Assembly: GCF_001441165.1 (NCBI RefSeq)
Contig: NZ_CP013126.1
Span: 835,551-899,550, forward strand
Direction: 5' to 3'
Length of the DNA: 64,000 bases
From: Acidipropionibacterium acidipropionici
GTDB taxonomy: Bacteria > Actinomycetota > Actinomycetes > Propionibacteriales > Propionibacteriaceae
A program made the translations under genes and the position numbers. Each line of letters opens with the position of its first letter. Position 1 is the stretch's first letter. Below the pieces are notes generated by a model. That model was not told the origin of the DNA. It saw only the letters and a program-made list of their open reading frames with translations, and made no database searches. Of this stretch, positions 41,486-50,233 are shown in pieces.

Positions 41486-43492
41486 ATGTCTGCTATCAGA
41501 CGCCCGGGGCCGCGACTTGCCGCCGCCGGGATCCTCATCGCGGCCGCCCTGGTGATGGGCCGCCTCGGCACCGATTGGGCACTGCCCGGCAACATCGCCA
41601 TGGCTGCCGCCGCCATCATCTCGACCATCCCGATCGCGGCGGCCGCCCTGCGGGCGCTGCGCTCCAGGACGATCGGGATCGACCTGCTGGTCACCATCGC
41701 CTCGATCGGGGCCCTGGCGATCGGCAACTACTGGGAGGCGGCCGCCGTCACCTTCCTCTTCGCATTCGGCCACGTCCTGGAGCAGGGGGCCATGACGCGC
41801 ACCCGATCGGCCCTCACCGATCTGGTGCGCTCGGCCCCCCAGGACGCGGTCCTGGTGCGCGACGGACGCACCGAGACCGTGCCCACCCGCACCCTGAGGC
41901 CCGACGACGTCGTACTGGTCGCCGCCGGCAGCTCCGTCCCGGTCGACGGGACGGTGATCTCGGGATCCGGTGCCGCCGACGAGTCGGCGGTGACCGGGGA
42001 ATCCATGCCCGCCGAGAAGACGCCGGGCGACCAGGTGCGCTCCGGCACCACGCTCACCTCGGGGATGGTCCAGGTGCGCGCCGAGAAGGTGGGCTCCCAG
42101 ACCCTGCTGGCCCGCATCGTGGCCAGGGTCGAGGAGGCCCAGGACGCCCGCGGACGGGTGCAGACGATGATGGATCGGTTCGGACGCTGGTACACCCCGG
42201 CCATCATCGTGCTTGCGATCGTCGTCGGGCTCATCAGCGGCAGCCTCACGCTGGCCCTCACCCTGCTGGTGATCGGCTGCCCCGGCGCCCTCGTGATCTC
42301 GGTGCCGGTGGCCGTGGTCGCCGGTATCGGACGCGGGGCCCGCGACGGCATCCTCATCCGCGGCGGGGAGCATCTGGAGACCGCGGCGAAGGTCGACACC
42401 GTCGTCTTCGACAAGACCGGGACGCTGACCACCGGGCATCCCGAACTCACCGACGTCGTGGCGTACGGGGCCGCAGACGAGGAGGAGGTGCTGCGGTGGG
42501 CGGCGCTGGCCGAGATCGGCTCCGGGCACCCGCTGGCCGGCCCGATCCTCGACGCCGCCCGGAGCCACGGCGTCGCCCCCGAGGGAGTTCCCGGCGAGGC
42601 CGACGCGATCCCGGGACGCGGCCTGATCGCCGACGTGCTGGACGCCGAGCACCCGCAGACCCGCCATCGGGTGGTCGTCGGCACAGTGGAACTGGCCGGC
42701 CAGGAGCTGGGCTCCGACAAGGAGTCCGACACCGCATGGGCGGCCCGGACGTCCGCGCGGCTGGCCGGCGGCGGGGCCACGCCGGTCACCGTCGTCCGCG
42801 ACGGCGTCCTGCTCGGCGTGCTCGCGATCGCCGATACGATCCGGGCCGACGCCCCCGCCGCACTGGCCCGGCTTCGCCGCACCGGCGTCACCCGTCTGGT
42901 GATGCTGAGCGGCGACCGGCAGGAGGTCGCAAGCGCGGTGGCCGATCAGCTCGGCATCGACGACGCCCGTGGCGGGCTGCTGCCCGAGGACAAGCTGGCT
43001 GCAGTCCAGGAGCTGCGCGCCGGCGGAGCGGTCGTGGCCATGGTGGGCGATGGGATCAATGACGCCCCGGCCCTGGCGGCCGCCGACGTCGGGGTGGCGA
43101 TGGGGGCGGCCGGCAGCGCCCTGGCGGTGGAGACCTCCGACATCGCGCTGATGGCCGACGACCTCACCCGGCTGCCGGAGTCGCTGAGGCTGGCCCGCCG
43201 CACCCGCGCGGTGATCCGCCAGAACATCGTCATCGCCGTCGCGACGGTGACCCTGCTGCTGGCCGGGGTGCTGCTCGGAGGGGTGACGATGGCGCTGGGG
43301 ATGCTCGTCCACGAGGCGTCTGTGCTCGTGGTCATCGTCAACGCCCTGAGACTGCTGGGACGCCGAGCCCGCACCCGCGAGGAGTCCCGCCAGGACCAGG
43401 CCGGCAAGCAGGATCAGCCGTGGCAGACTTCAGAGCATGGCGGATCGAGATCGGGACGCCCAGGGGCGTCCCCGCAACAGCAGGCCGCGTGA
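41486..43492 (+). CDS. Heavy-metal P-type ATPase with CPG transmembrane motif
   Basis: 668 residues. Visible features are the TGES phosphatase loop, the transmembrane metal-site motif CPG (VIGCPGALVISVP, Cys near 265), phosphorylation site DKTGTLTTG (Asp near 309), SGHPL, and GDGINDAPAL. The last helices read HEASVLVVIVNALRLL, resembling Zn/Cd/Pb or Cu exporters. The usual motif is CPC (or CPH, SPC, TPC, CPS); CPG is uncommon, so specificity is uncertain. Start chosen by GGAG spacing; ATGs at 41483 and 41468 are alternatives. Its end overlaps the DUF309 gene by 56 bp. Confidence 0.88.
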   Translation: MSAIRRPGPRLAAAGILIAAALVMGRLGTDWALPGNIAMAAAAIISTIPIAAAALRALRSRTIGIDLLVTIASIGALAIGNYWEAAAVTFLFAFGHVLEQGAMTRTRSALTDLVRSAPQDAVLVRDGRTETVPTRTLRPDDVVLVAAGSSVPVDGTVISGSGAADESAVTGESMPAEKTPGDQVRSGTTLTSGMVQVRAEKVGSQTLLARIVARVEEAQDARGRVQTMMDRFGRWYTPAIIVLAIVVGLISGSLTLALTLLVIGCPGALVISVPVAVVAGIGRGARDGILIRGGEHLETAAKVDTVVFDKTGTLTTGHPELTDVVAYGAADEEEVLRWAALAEIGSGHPLAGPILDAARSHGVAPEGVPGEADAIPGRGLIADVLDAEHPQTRHRVVVGTVELAGQELGSDKESDTAWAARTSARLAGGGATPVTVVRDGVLLGVLAIADTIRADAPAALARLRRTGVTRLVMLSGDRQEVASAVADQLGIDDARGGLLPEDKLAAVQELRAGGAVVAMVGDGINDAPALAAADVGVAMGAAGSALAVETSDIALMADDLTRLPESLRLARRTRAVIRQNIVIAVATVTLLLAGVLLGGVTMALGMLVHEASVLVVIVNALRLLGRRARTREESRQDQAGKQDQPWQTSEHGGSRSGRPGASPQQQAA

Positions 43493-43925
43493 CGGCCTCG
43501 GCCGGCCCCTGCCCCGTGGCCAGGAGGGTGTCCCGGTGACTCCGGACGACCTGGAGCTGCCGGGCCCCGAGACCCTGGAGATGGCCCAGGAGCTGCTCGA
43601 CCGGGGCCGGCCCTTCCACGCCCACGAGGTACTCGAGGCCAGGTGGAAGAACTGCCCCGAGGCGGAGCGGGACCTGTGGCACGGTCTGGCCCAGCTGGCC
43701 GTCGGCGTCACCCACCAGATGCGCGGCAACACGACCGGCGCGATCAGGCTCATCGGGCGCGGGGCCATGTACCTGCGCCCCTACGCGACGGCGGCCGCAC
43801 CGGCCCGCGTCGAGGAGGTGGACGTGGCGGGCATCCTGTCCTGGGCCGATGCCACCGTCACCGCACTCGAGGACGGCCACGGGATCGACACCGTGGTGAC
43901 ACTGCGTCAGAAGGCATCCTCATGA
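43437..43925 (+). CDS. DUF309-family protein
   Basis: 162 residues. The family-typical actinobacterial N terminus MADRDRDAQGRPRNSRPRDG is followed by helical repeats with RGRPFHAHEVLEARWKNCPE and GLAQLAVGVTHQMRGN, the DUF309 signature (HAHEVLE). Because that N terminus is characteristic, the start overlapping the ATPase gene by 56 bp seems right. Biochemical function unknown. Confidence 0.85.
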   Translation: MADRDRDAQGRPRNSRPRDGLGRPLPRGQEGVPVTPDDLELPGPETLEMAQELLDRGRPFHAHEVLEARWKNCPEAERDLWHGLAQLAVGVTHQMRGNTTGAIRLIGRGAMYLRPYATAAAPARVEEVDVAGILSWADATVTALEDGHGIDTVVTLRQKASS

Positions 43926-43947
43926 GGCTGCATCAGAAGGGGTCGTT

Positions 43948-44322
43948 ATGACGACGTTCCAGATCGCCAATATCCGCGACGACATCCGCGAGGGCAGTGC
44001 CGACTCCGGCTACCGCGTCCTGGTGGACAGGATCTGGCCGCGCGGCGTCAGCAAGGAGCGGGCCGGCCTGGACGAGCACCGCAAGGAGGTCGCCCCGAGC
44101 AACGAGCTGCGCAAATGGTTCGGCCACGACCCGGTGCGTTTCGACGAGTTCACGGCCCACTACCGGGCAGAATTGGACGCCTCCGGCGCCGCCGAGACCT
44201 TCGCCCGGGACATGGCCGGCCACCCGCTGGTGACACTGCTCTACGGCGCGAAGGATCACGAGCACAACCAGGCGGTCGTTCTGAAGCAGGTCCTGGAGGA
44301 GCTGGACGGGCACACCGCCTGA
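43948..44322 (+). CDS. DUF488-family protein
   Basis: 124 residues. YRVLVDRIWPRGVSKERAGLDEH, RKWFGHDPVRFDEFTAHYRAEL and HPLVTLLYGAKDHEHNQAVVL are the three conserved blocks of this family. Function is not established. An AAGGGG site precedes the ATG. Probably co-transcribed with the metal genes upstream. Confidence 0.9.
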   Translation: MTTFQIANIRDDIREGSADSGYRVLVDRIWPRGVSKERAGLDEHRKEVAPSNELRKWFGHDPVRFDEFTAHYRAELDASGAAETFARDMAGHPLVTLLYGAKDHEHNQAVVLKQVLEELDGHTA

Positions 44323-44355
44323 AGCCGCGGGCGACCCGCGTGATATTTTCAAGGA

Positions 44356-45528
44356 GTGCCTGATCAAAAATCGCGGGATCCCCGCGCCCGCGTTCAGGCC
44401 GCTCATCTCGAGGCGAAGGCCCGCCCCGGCGTCCTCAGCCGGCACCGGGCCTGGTTGATGGTCGGCGCGGGGTTCTCCCTGCTCGCCAGCCTCGACGGCG
44501 CTCTCATCCTACTGGGGGTCTGGTCGCCGGTGCTCACCGCCCGGCTCTCGCAGTGGCACGGCCCCTTCATGACGCTGGGCTTCATCGGCACTGTCATCTG
44601 CCTGGAGCGAGCCGTCGCCCTGGACCGTACGTGGGGCTATCTGGCCCCGCTGGCCTCGGGCATCGGATCGATCCTGCTGGCCTCCCCCGCACCGGTGCAG
44701 ATCGGGCTGGCGCTGCTGCTGCTCGGCCAGATCGGCATGCTCGCCATCTACATCCCCTTGTGGCGGCGCAGCGAAGACGACGCCACCGTCATCCAGGCCG
44801 CCGGATCGGCATGCGCGGTCGGCGCCGCCGGGCTGCTGCTCGCCGGGGTCGAGGTGAGGTCGGTGATCGGATGGCTGTCGTGCTATCTGGTGCTGACCAT
44901 CCTCGGGGAGCGCCTCGAGCTGTCTCGGCTGACGATGACCCGGAACCGCTTCCTGCCCGCCGCCGCGCTGTGTCTGCTGGCCGCCCTGGTGATCCAGACC
45001 GCCTCGCCGAAGGTCGGCTGGCCGCTGCTCGGCGTCGTGCTGGTGGTGATGTCGGTGTGGCTCATCGACAAGGACGTCGCCCGGGTCGGCATGCGGCGCG
45101 GCGGGCAGGCCGCCTACATCGGCGGGATGCTGATGGCCGGCTATGTGTGGCTGGCGATCGCCGGCGTCGTGTGGATCTTCTCAGGGCCGCTGGGCACCGG
45201 TACGGGATATGACGCCGCCGTCCACGCCGTCTTCCTGGGATTCGTGATGGGCATGATCCTGGGGCACGCGCCGATCATTCTTCCCGCCGTGCTGCGGATC
45301 CGCCTCGACTGGTCGAACTGGTTCTGGGTGCCGGCGGTGCTGCTGGAGGCCTCGCTCGTGATCCGGTTGGGGATCGGCGACGGGCTTGGCATGCCCCTGG
45401 CCGTCCAGATCGGTGGGACGATCAATGTGATCGCCCTGCTGAGCCTGATCGCCGTCGTCGTCACCCATGCCCATTCACGAGATGGTGCTCATTCAGCCCA
45501 TCCACACGACAGGAGGTCCCGTGCCTGA
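44356..45528 (+). CDS. NnrS-like polytopic membrane protein next to nirK
   Basis: About 390 residues and 10-11 membrane helices. Conserved-looking His segments are WHGPFMTLGFIGTVICLERA and HAVFLGFVMGMILGHAPIILPAVLR, similar in position to heme/copper-binding His of NnrS. NnrS-type proteins protect against NO in denitrifiers. Start is a GTG directly after AAGGA with TATTTT 6 nt upstream, so the message may be leaderless. The stop overlaps the nitrite reductase start by 8 bp, a strong functional link. Family assignment tentative. Confidence 0.65.
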   Translation: MPDQKSRDPRARVQAAHLEAKARPGVLSRHRAWLMVGAGFSLLASLDGALILLGVWSPVLTARLSQWHGPFMTLGFIGTVICLERAVALDRTWGYLAPLASGIGSILLASPAPVQIGLALLLLGQIGMLAIYIPLWRRSEDDATVIQAAGSACAVGAAGLLLAGVEVRSVIGWLSCYLVLTILGERLELSRLTMTRNRFLPAAALCLLAALVIQTASPKVGWPLLGVVLVVMSVWLIDKDVARVGMRRGGQAAYIGGMLMAGYVWLAIAGVVWIFSGPLGTGTGYDAAVHAVFLGFVMGMILGHAPIILPAVLRIRLDWSNWFWVPAVLLEASLVIRLGIGDGLGMPLAVQIGGTINVIALLSLIAVVVTHAHSRDGAHSAHPHDRRSRA

Positions 45529-48274
45529 GATCACCTCGCGCCCGCAAGAGGATCCGGGGAGACCCGCCCCGAAGGGCTCCGACCGGACCCGCCGCAGCGC
45601 CTGGCACCGCAAGGCCTCCGCCCCGGTGTCGGTGTGGCTGGTGGCCCTTCTCGCCGTGGTGATCGGCGGGCACTGGATCCCCCAGCAGCGGTGGCTGCTG
45701 GTGCACATGGTGACCCTCGGCGTGGCGACCACCTCGATCCTGGTGTGGGGGCAGTACTTCACCGAGTCGATCCTCCACGAGAAGCTCGCGGAGCCGGACC
45801 GCAAGCGTCAGGTGTGGCGGATCCGCATCCTCAACCTCGGCGTGCTGGCCTGCTGCGTCGGCATGGTGCCGAGCTGGCCGTGGGTGGTGGTGGCCGGCGC
45901 TACCGTCGTCGGTCTGGCGATGTGCTGGTATGCCCTCGACCTGGGCCTGCAGGTGCGCCGCGCCCTGCCGGGACGATTCGACGCCACCGTGCGGTTCTAC
46001 AGCGCCGCGGCCTGCCTGCTGCCACTGGGCGCGATCGCCGGGGCGGTGATGGCCTTCTCACCCGAGGAGCCCTGGCGCACCCGACTGCTGATGGCCCACC
46101 AGGGGCTCAACATCATGGGGTTCGTGGGGCTGACGGCGGTCGGCACCCTGGTGACCCTGTGGCCCACGGTGCTGCGCACGAAGATGCAGCCCACCCAGGA
46201 CCGCAACGGGAGGCGGGCGCTGTGGATCATGTGCGCCGCCGTTCTCGTGATGACGGTCGGATCGCTGGCCGGATGGTGGTGGCTCGAGGCCGCCGGGGTG
46301 CTCGCCGAACTGGCCGGGCTGTGCGTCGTCGGGGTCGACCTGGTGCGCTGCGCCATGAAGAAGCCCCCGCGGGACTTCCCCGGATACTCGATGGGTGCGG
46401 CGGTCATCTGGTTCGCCATCTGGCTGGGATGGCTGGCCGCCACCATCCTCATCAAGCGCGACCACCTGCTCCAGGAGGACATCACCGCCCTCACCGTGCC
46501 AGTGGTCGTCGGCTTCCTGCTGCAGTTGCTGCTGGGGGCCATGAGCTACCTCATGCCGATGGTGATGGGCGGAGGGCCGGCGATCGTGCGCGCCACCAAC
46601 GCGAGGATGCATACCCTGGGGGCGCTGCGGGCCACCGCCACTAACGCCGGACTGGTGATCTGGGCGCTGGCCGCCGGGACGTGGACCTCCCGGATCGGAC
46701 TGGGACTGGCCATTCTCGGGATGGCGGGATTCCTGCCGGCGATGGTCGCCATGGTGAAGACCGGGGTCGGGATGCTGCGGGCGAAACGGGCCGCGGCCGA
46801 GCAGAAGGCCCCGGTGCCGGCGGCCGACCGCGCGGATCACTCGCCCGAGGGCCGTTCTGGGGCTCCGGAGCCCGGGAAGGCCGCTCCAGCTAGCAAAATG
46901 CGCACTCCCACCAACCATCCGGCCCCGGCTCCCACCGCCCCGGCCTCCCGGCGCTCCTTCGCCGAGGCGGCGATCGGCCTGGGCGCCGCCCTGGGAGCGG
47001 TGGCCGTGGGCCGGCGCCTTGACGGGGACACCTCCGGCTCCGGGTCTTCCGGCCATGTCACCGCGACCGGCCGCACCACCACCGTCAAGATCTCGATGAA
47101 GGACATGCACTACCACCCGTCGGCGGTCGAGGTGCCCGCCGGGAACCGCCTGGTGGTCCAGCTCCACAATGCCGATCCGGAGCAGACCCACGACCTCTAC
47201 TTCCCCTCCGGTGCGGCCTCGAGGCGGCTGGCCCCCGGGCAGAGCCAGACCGTGGACGCCGGAGTCATCAGCGCCCCCACCCAGGGGTGGTGCACCATCG
47301 TGGGCCACCGCTCGATGGGCATGGAGCTCGAGGTGACGGTCGGCGGCGCCTCCGCCTCCCAAAACGGATCCTCGGCGGCAACGTCCACCCGCCGGAAGAT
47401 CGACCTCACCAAGGCGCCCGGTGCGGGATTCCGCACCCGTGACGCCAGACTCCCGGCCCTGCTGGCCGGGCGTGATCACACGATGACCCTCACGGTCACC
47501 GAGTCCACCCAGGAGGTGGCCCCGGGCGCCACGATCCGCGCCATGACCTACAACGGGCGGGTGATGGGACCGGCGATCCACGCCCGGATCGGCGACACCA
47601 TGGACGTCCACCTGGTCAACCGCGGCTCGATGGGCCACTCGATCGACTTCCACGCCGGGACCGTCTCCCCCAATGCCGTGATGCGCACCATCTCGCCGGG
47701 GGCGTCCCTGGACTACCGCTTCACTCTGCACCGGTCGGGCGTCTGGCTGTACCACTGCTCGACGATGCCGATGAGCTCGCACATCGCCGCCGGCATGTAC
47801 GGGGCGGTCGTCGTGCCTCCCCACGACCTGGCCCGCGCCGACCGCGAGTACCTGCTGGTGCAGTCGGAGACCTACCTCGACGCCGCCAACGGCAAGGAGG
47901 TCGACGCCGACAAGATCGCGGCCGAGACCCCCGATCTCACGATGTTCAACGGCCACGCCAACCAGTACGTCTTCGCCCCACTGACCGCGAAGGTCGGGGA
48001 GCGGGTGAGGATCTGGGTTCTGGCCGCAGGCCCGAGTCGTGGTATCTCATTCCATGTGGTGGGTACCCAGTTCGACACGGTCTTCAAGGAGGGCGCCTAC
48101 CTGCTGCGCCCCGACAACGCCGAGGGCGGCGGGGCCCAGGCCCTGGATCTGGCCAGCGCCCAGGGAGGATTCGTGGAGATGGTCTTCGAGGAACCGGGCC
48201 GCTACACCTTCGTCAACCACTCCTTCGTCGAGATGGAGCGCGGGGCGAGGGGACTCATCGAGGTGATCTCATGA
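45521..48274 (+). CDS. nirK: Membrane-fused copper nitrite reductase (NirK type)
   Basis: 917 residues in three parts. Residues about 30-440 are a 10-helix membrane domain related in pattern to the preceding gene. A cupredoxin domain (about 515-610) has MHYHPSAVEVPAG and a WCTIVGHRSMGM copper loop. The C-terminal two-domain CuNIR has HSIDFHAG (His 706, 711), YHCSTMPMSSHIAAGM (His 745, Cys 746) and SFHVVGTQFD. It reduces nitrite to NO, with the N-terminal parts probably feeding electrons from quinol. A GTG with AGGAGG upstream was chosen. Confidence 0.88.
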   Translation: MPEITSRPQEDPGRPAPKGSDRTRRSAWHRKASAPVSVWLVALLAVVIGGHWIPQQRWLLVHMVTLGVATTSILVWGQYFTESILHEKLAEPDRKRQVWRIRILNLGVLACCVGMVPSWPWVVVAGATVVGLAMCWYALDLGLQVRRALPGRFDATVRFYSAAACLLPLGAIAGAVMAFSPEEPWRTRLLMAHQGLNIMGFVGLTAVGTLVTLWPTVLRTKMQPTQDRNGRRALWIMCAAVLVMTVGSLAGWWWLEAAGVLAELAGLCVVGVDLVRCAMKKPPRDFPGYSMGAAVIWFAIWLGWLAATILIKRDHLLQEDITALTVPVVVGFLLQLLLGAMSYLMPMVMGGGPAIVRATNARMHTLGALRATATNAGLVIWALAAGTWTSRIGLGLAILGMAGFLPAMVAMVKTGVGMLRAKRAAAEQKAPVPAADRADHSPEGRSGAPEPGKAAPASKMRTPTNHPAPAPTAPASRRSFAEAAIGLGAALGAVAVGRRLDGDTSGSGSSGHVTATGRTTTVKISMKDMHYHPSAVEVPAGNRLVVQLHNADPEQTHDLYFPSGAASRRLAPGQSQTVDAGVISAPTQGWCTIVGHRSMGMELEVTVGGASASQNGSSAATSTRRKIDLTKAPGAGFRTRDARLPALLAGRDHTMTLTVTESTQEVAPGATIRAMTYNGRVMGPAIHARIGDTMDVHLVNRGSMGHSIDFHAGTVSPNAVMRTISPGASLDYRFTLHRSGVWLYHCSTMPMSSHIAAGMYGAVVVPPHDLARADREYLLVQSETYLDAANGKEVDADKIAAETPDLTMFNGHANQYVFAPLTAKVGERVRIWVLAAGPSRGISFHVVGTQFDTVFKEGAYLLRPDNAEGGGAQALDLASAQGGFVEMVFEEPGRYTFVNHSFVEMERGARGLIEVIS

Positions 48275-48900
48275 CCGAGAATCAGCACACACTCACCGAT
48301 CCCGGGGCCGATTCTCCGGCCGACCGGGTCGTCGAGGCCCTCAGGCGCCGTGGCGGCACGGCCTCGGCCGCCGAGGTGGGCGCCGATCTGGGCATCCACG
48401 TCTCGACGGCGCGCTTCCACCTGGACCATCTGGTCGAGGACGGACGCGCCCGGTCGGGTCGCGAGAAGCGCGCCACCCGCGGGCGCCCGCGCACCATGTT
48501 CACCCTGACCCCCGACCCGAAGGAGGGGCCGAGGGCCTACCAGATGCTCGCCGGGGTGCTCGTCGACCACCTGTCGCGGCAGGACGACGCCGTCGCCCTG
48601 GCCCACCAGGCCGGGGTGGAGTGGGGACGTCGGTACGCAGGTGTCGACGTCACCGAGATCCTTGAACAGATCGGCTTCGCCCCTTGCACGACCCTGGTGG
48701 ACGACGACCAGGATGAGGGCCCGGACGGCGAGGCACGGATCGCACTGCGCCACTGCCCCTTCATCGACGTCGTCCAGGAGCATGCGGCCCTGCTCTGTCC
48801 GCTGCACCGCGGCGTCGTCGAGGGGGTCGTGGGCCATCCGGTGACTCTGGAGGCCCACCCCGGCGCAACCTGCTACGTCGACCTGGAGCAGGCCGGCTGA
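48271..48900 (+). CDS. COG2345-type regulator with four Cys, likely nitrogen-oxide or redox sensing
   Basis: 209 residues. Winged HTH at the N terminus (SAAEVGADLGIHVSTARFHLDHLVEDG). The C-terminal domain has Cys in GFAPC, RHCPF, LLCPLH and ATCYVD, the spacing expected for an Fe-S-binding SufR-like sensor. ATGA overlap with nirK makes it part of that operon. I infer NO- or redox-responsive control of nirK. It is a relative of 6259-6984, which keeps only one of these Cys. Confidence 0.8.
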   Translation: MTENQHTLTDPGADSPADRVVEALRRRGGTASAAEVGADLGIHVSTARFHLDHLVEDGRARSGREKRATRGRPRTMFTLTPDPKEGPRAYQMLAGVLVDHLSRQDDAVALAHQAGVEWGRRYAGVDVTEILEQIGFAPCTTLVDDDQDEGPDGEARIALRHCPFIDVVQEHAALLCPLHRGVVEGVVGHPVTLEAHPGATCYVDLEQAG

Positions 48901-49001
48901 TCCGCGGGAAAGCACCATACCCGCGCCTCGTGAGCGCGAGGTACCGCCTCTGAGAACCGCGATGTTTGCGCAATCTCTCACACGGTCATATGCTCCTGGT
49001 C
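48901..49001 (+). promoter_or_regulatory. Terminator-like hairpin and promoter of the second Cys leader
   Basis: CCTCG-TGAGCG-CGAGG (48926-48941) may end the nirK operon. Then TTGCGC (48966-48971), a 17 bp spacer and TATGCT (48989-48994) form a reasonable promoter. Its start site would fall at or next to the ATG of the leader at 49002. Confidence 0.5.
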
Positions 49002-49073
49002 ATGACTGACGCACGTATCTCGCTGGGCAGCTCTGCTTCTGCTCTGCGAATGTGTTGTCCCTGCAGCCTGTGA
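49002..49073 (+). CDS. Second Cys-rich leader peptide (leaderless uORF)
   Basis: 23 codons from ATG to TGA, ending LRMCCPCSL: three Cys codons within four positions. No ribosome-binding site is present; the inferred promoter places the transcript start at the ATG itself, as in known polycysteine leaderless uORFs of mycobacteria. It lies 177 bp before a second oligopeptide-type importer. Presumed cysteine-responsive attenuator; too short for homology, so the call rests on codon content, promoter and context. Confidence 0.72.
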   Translation: MTDARISLGSSASALRMCCPCSL

Positions 49074-49129
49074 TCCTGCGCCTGTGACGGTGCATCACCG
49101 GTAAGTCAATTCTCCGAAGCTTCACAGCG

Positions 49130-49149
49130 GGAGGCGTCTCTGCGCCTCC
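49130..49149 (+). terminator. Hairpin in the leader region before the second importer
   Basis: GGAGGCG-TCTCTG-CGCCTCC, a perfect 7 bp stem, followed after 14 nt by CCTTTTCT. It is a candidate attenuator terminator between the Cys leader and the permease gene. Confidence 0.5.
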
Positions 49150-49250
49150 ACGCAGCTTCTCACCTTTTCTGCAGCGGCCCGCATGTGCGCAGTGACCACC
49201 ACGATCTGCTTCTGAGGGCGGCGTTCTGCATGCCCTTCAGGAGCCAACCT

Positions 49251-50233
49251 GTGGTCAGACTCATCCTCAGACGAATCGCCGGCTGGGCGGCGATAATCGT
49301 CGTCGCCACCAATGCCACGTATTTCCTCGCGGTGGCATTCCTCGATCCCCGATCCAACTACCGGGACACCCGCCCCGTCCCCAGCGAGATCCATATCGAC
49401 CAGGCCCTGGCTCCCTACAACCTCGACCCGAGGGTTCCCGTCCTGGAACGCTGGTGGCACTGGCTCAGCGACATCGTGCTGCACTTCGACTGGGGACGCC
49501 CCCCACCGGTGGATCGGTCAACGCGGAGGTCGGGTACCGGGTCTTCACCAGCGCCGAACTGGTCCTACTGGCCACCGTCCTGTCGGTGGTCATCGGGGTG
49601 GGCCTGGGCGTGGTGAGCGCGCTTCACCAGTACCGACCTGCCGATCGCATCCTGCAGAGTGTCTCCGTCATCCTCTACAACGTTCCGACCGTAGTGGCGT
49701 CCCTGTTCCTGGTGTTCGGGGCGATCCGCCTCAATGACGCCGTCGGCCGGCGCATCTTCTTCGTCACCGGCTCCAGCTCCCCCGACGTCACCGGCTTCTG
49801 GGCCACCTTGGGTGACACCCTCGCCCACCTCCTGCTGCCGACGATCTGTCTCACCGTGCTCGGCTACGTCGGCTACCACCTGACCCAGCGGTCCCTGCTC
49901 CTGGACACCATCAATGCCGACTTCGTGCGCACCGCCCGGGCCACCGGGCTCACCCGCGCCCAGGCCGTCCGGCGGCACGCTCTGAGGGCCTCGCTCATCC
50001 CCACCGCCACCTCCGTCGCCTTCTCCATCCCCGGTATTTTCACCGGAGCGGTCCTCACCGAGAGCATCTTCGGCTGGCACGGCATGGGCGAGTACTTCAC
50101 ATTGACCCTCAGCAAGAATGATGTTCACGGCGTGGTCGCCGTCGCTGCCTTCGGGGCACTCATGACGGCGATCGGCGCCGTTCTCGCCGATATCGCCACC
50201 GCATTCCTCGACCCGAGAGTGAGGCTACGATGA
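49251..50233 (+). pseudogene. DppB-like permease, one-base frameshift
   Basis: GTG at 49251 after AGGAG reads VVRLILRRIAGWAAIIVVAT and continues to HFDWGRPP. The frame is then lost at a run of six C (49499-49504). The other frame continues TGGSVNAEVGYRVFTSAELVLL through FGWHGMGEYF to the stop at 50233. The span is 983 nt, one short of a codon multiple; adding one C restores 327 residues. If genuine the transporter is dead; if a sequencing error it is an ordinary permease. Confidence 0.85.
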
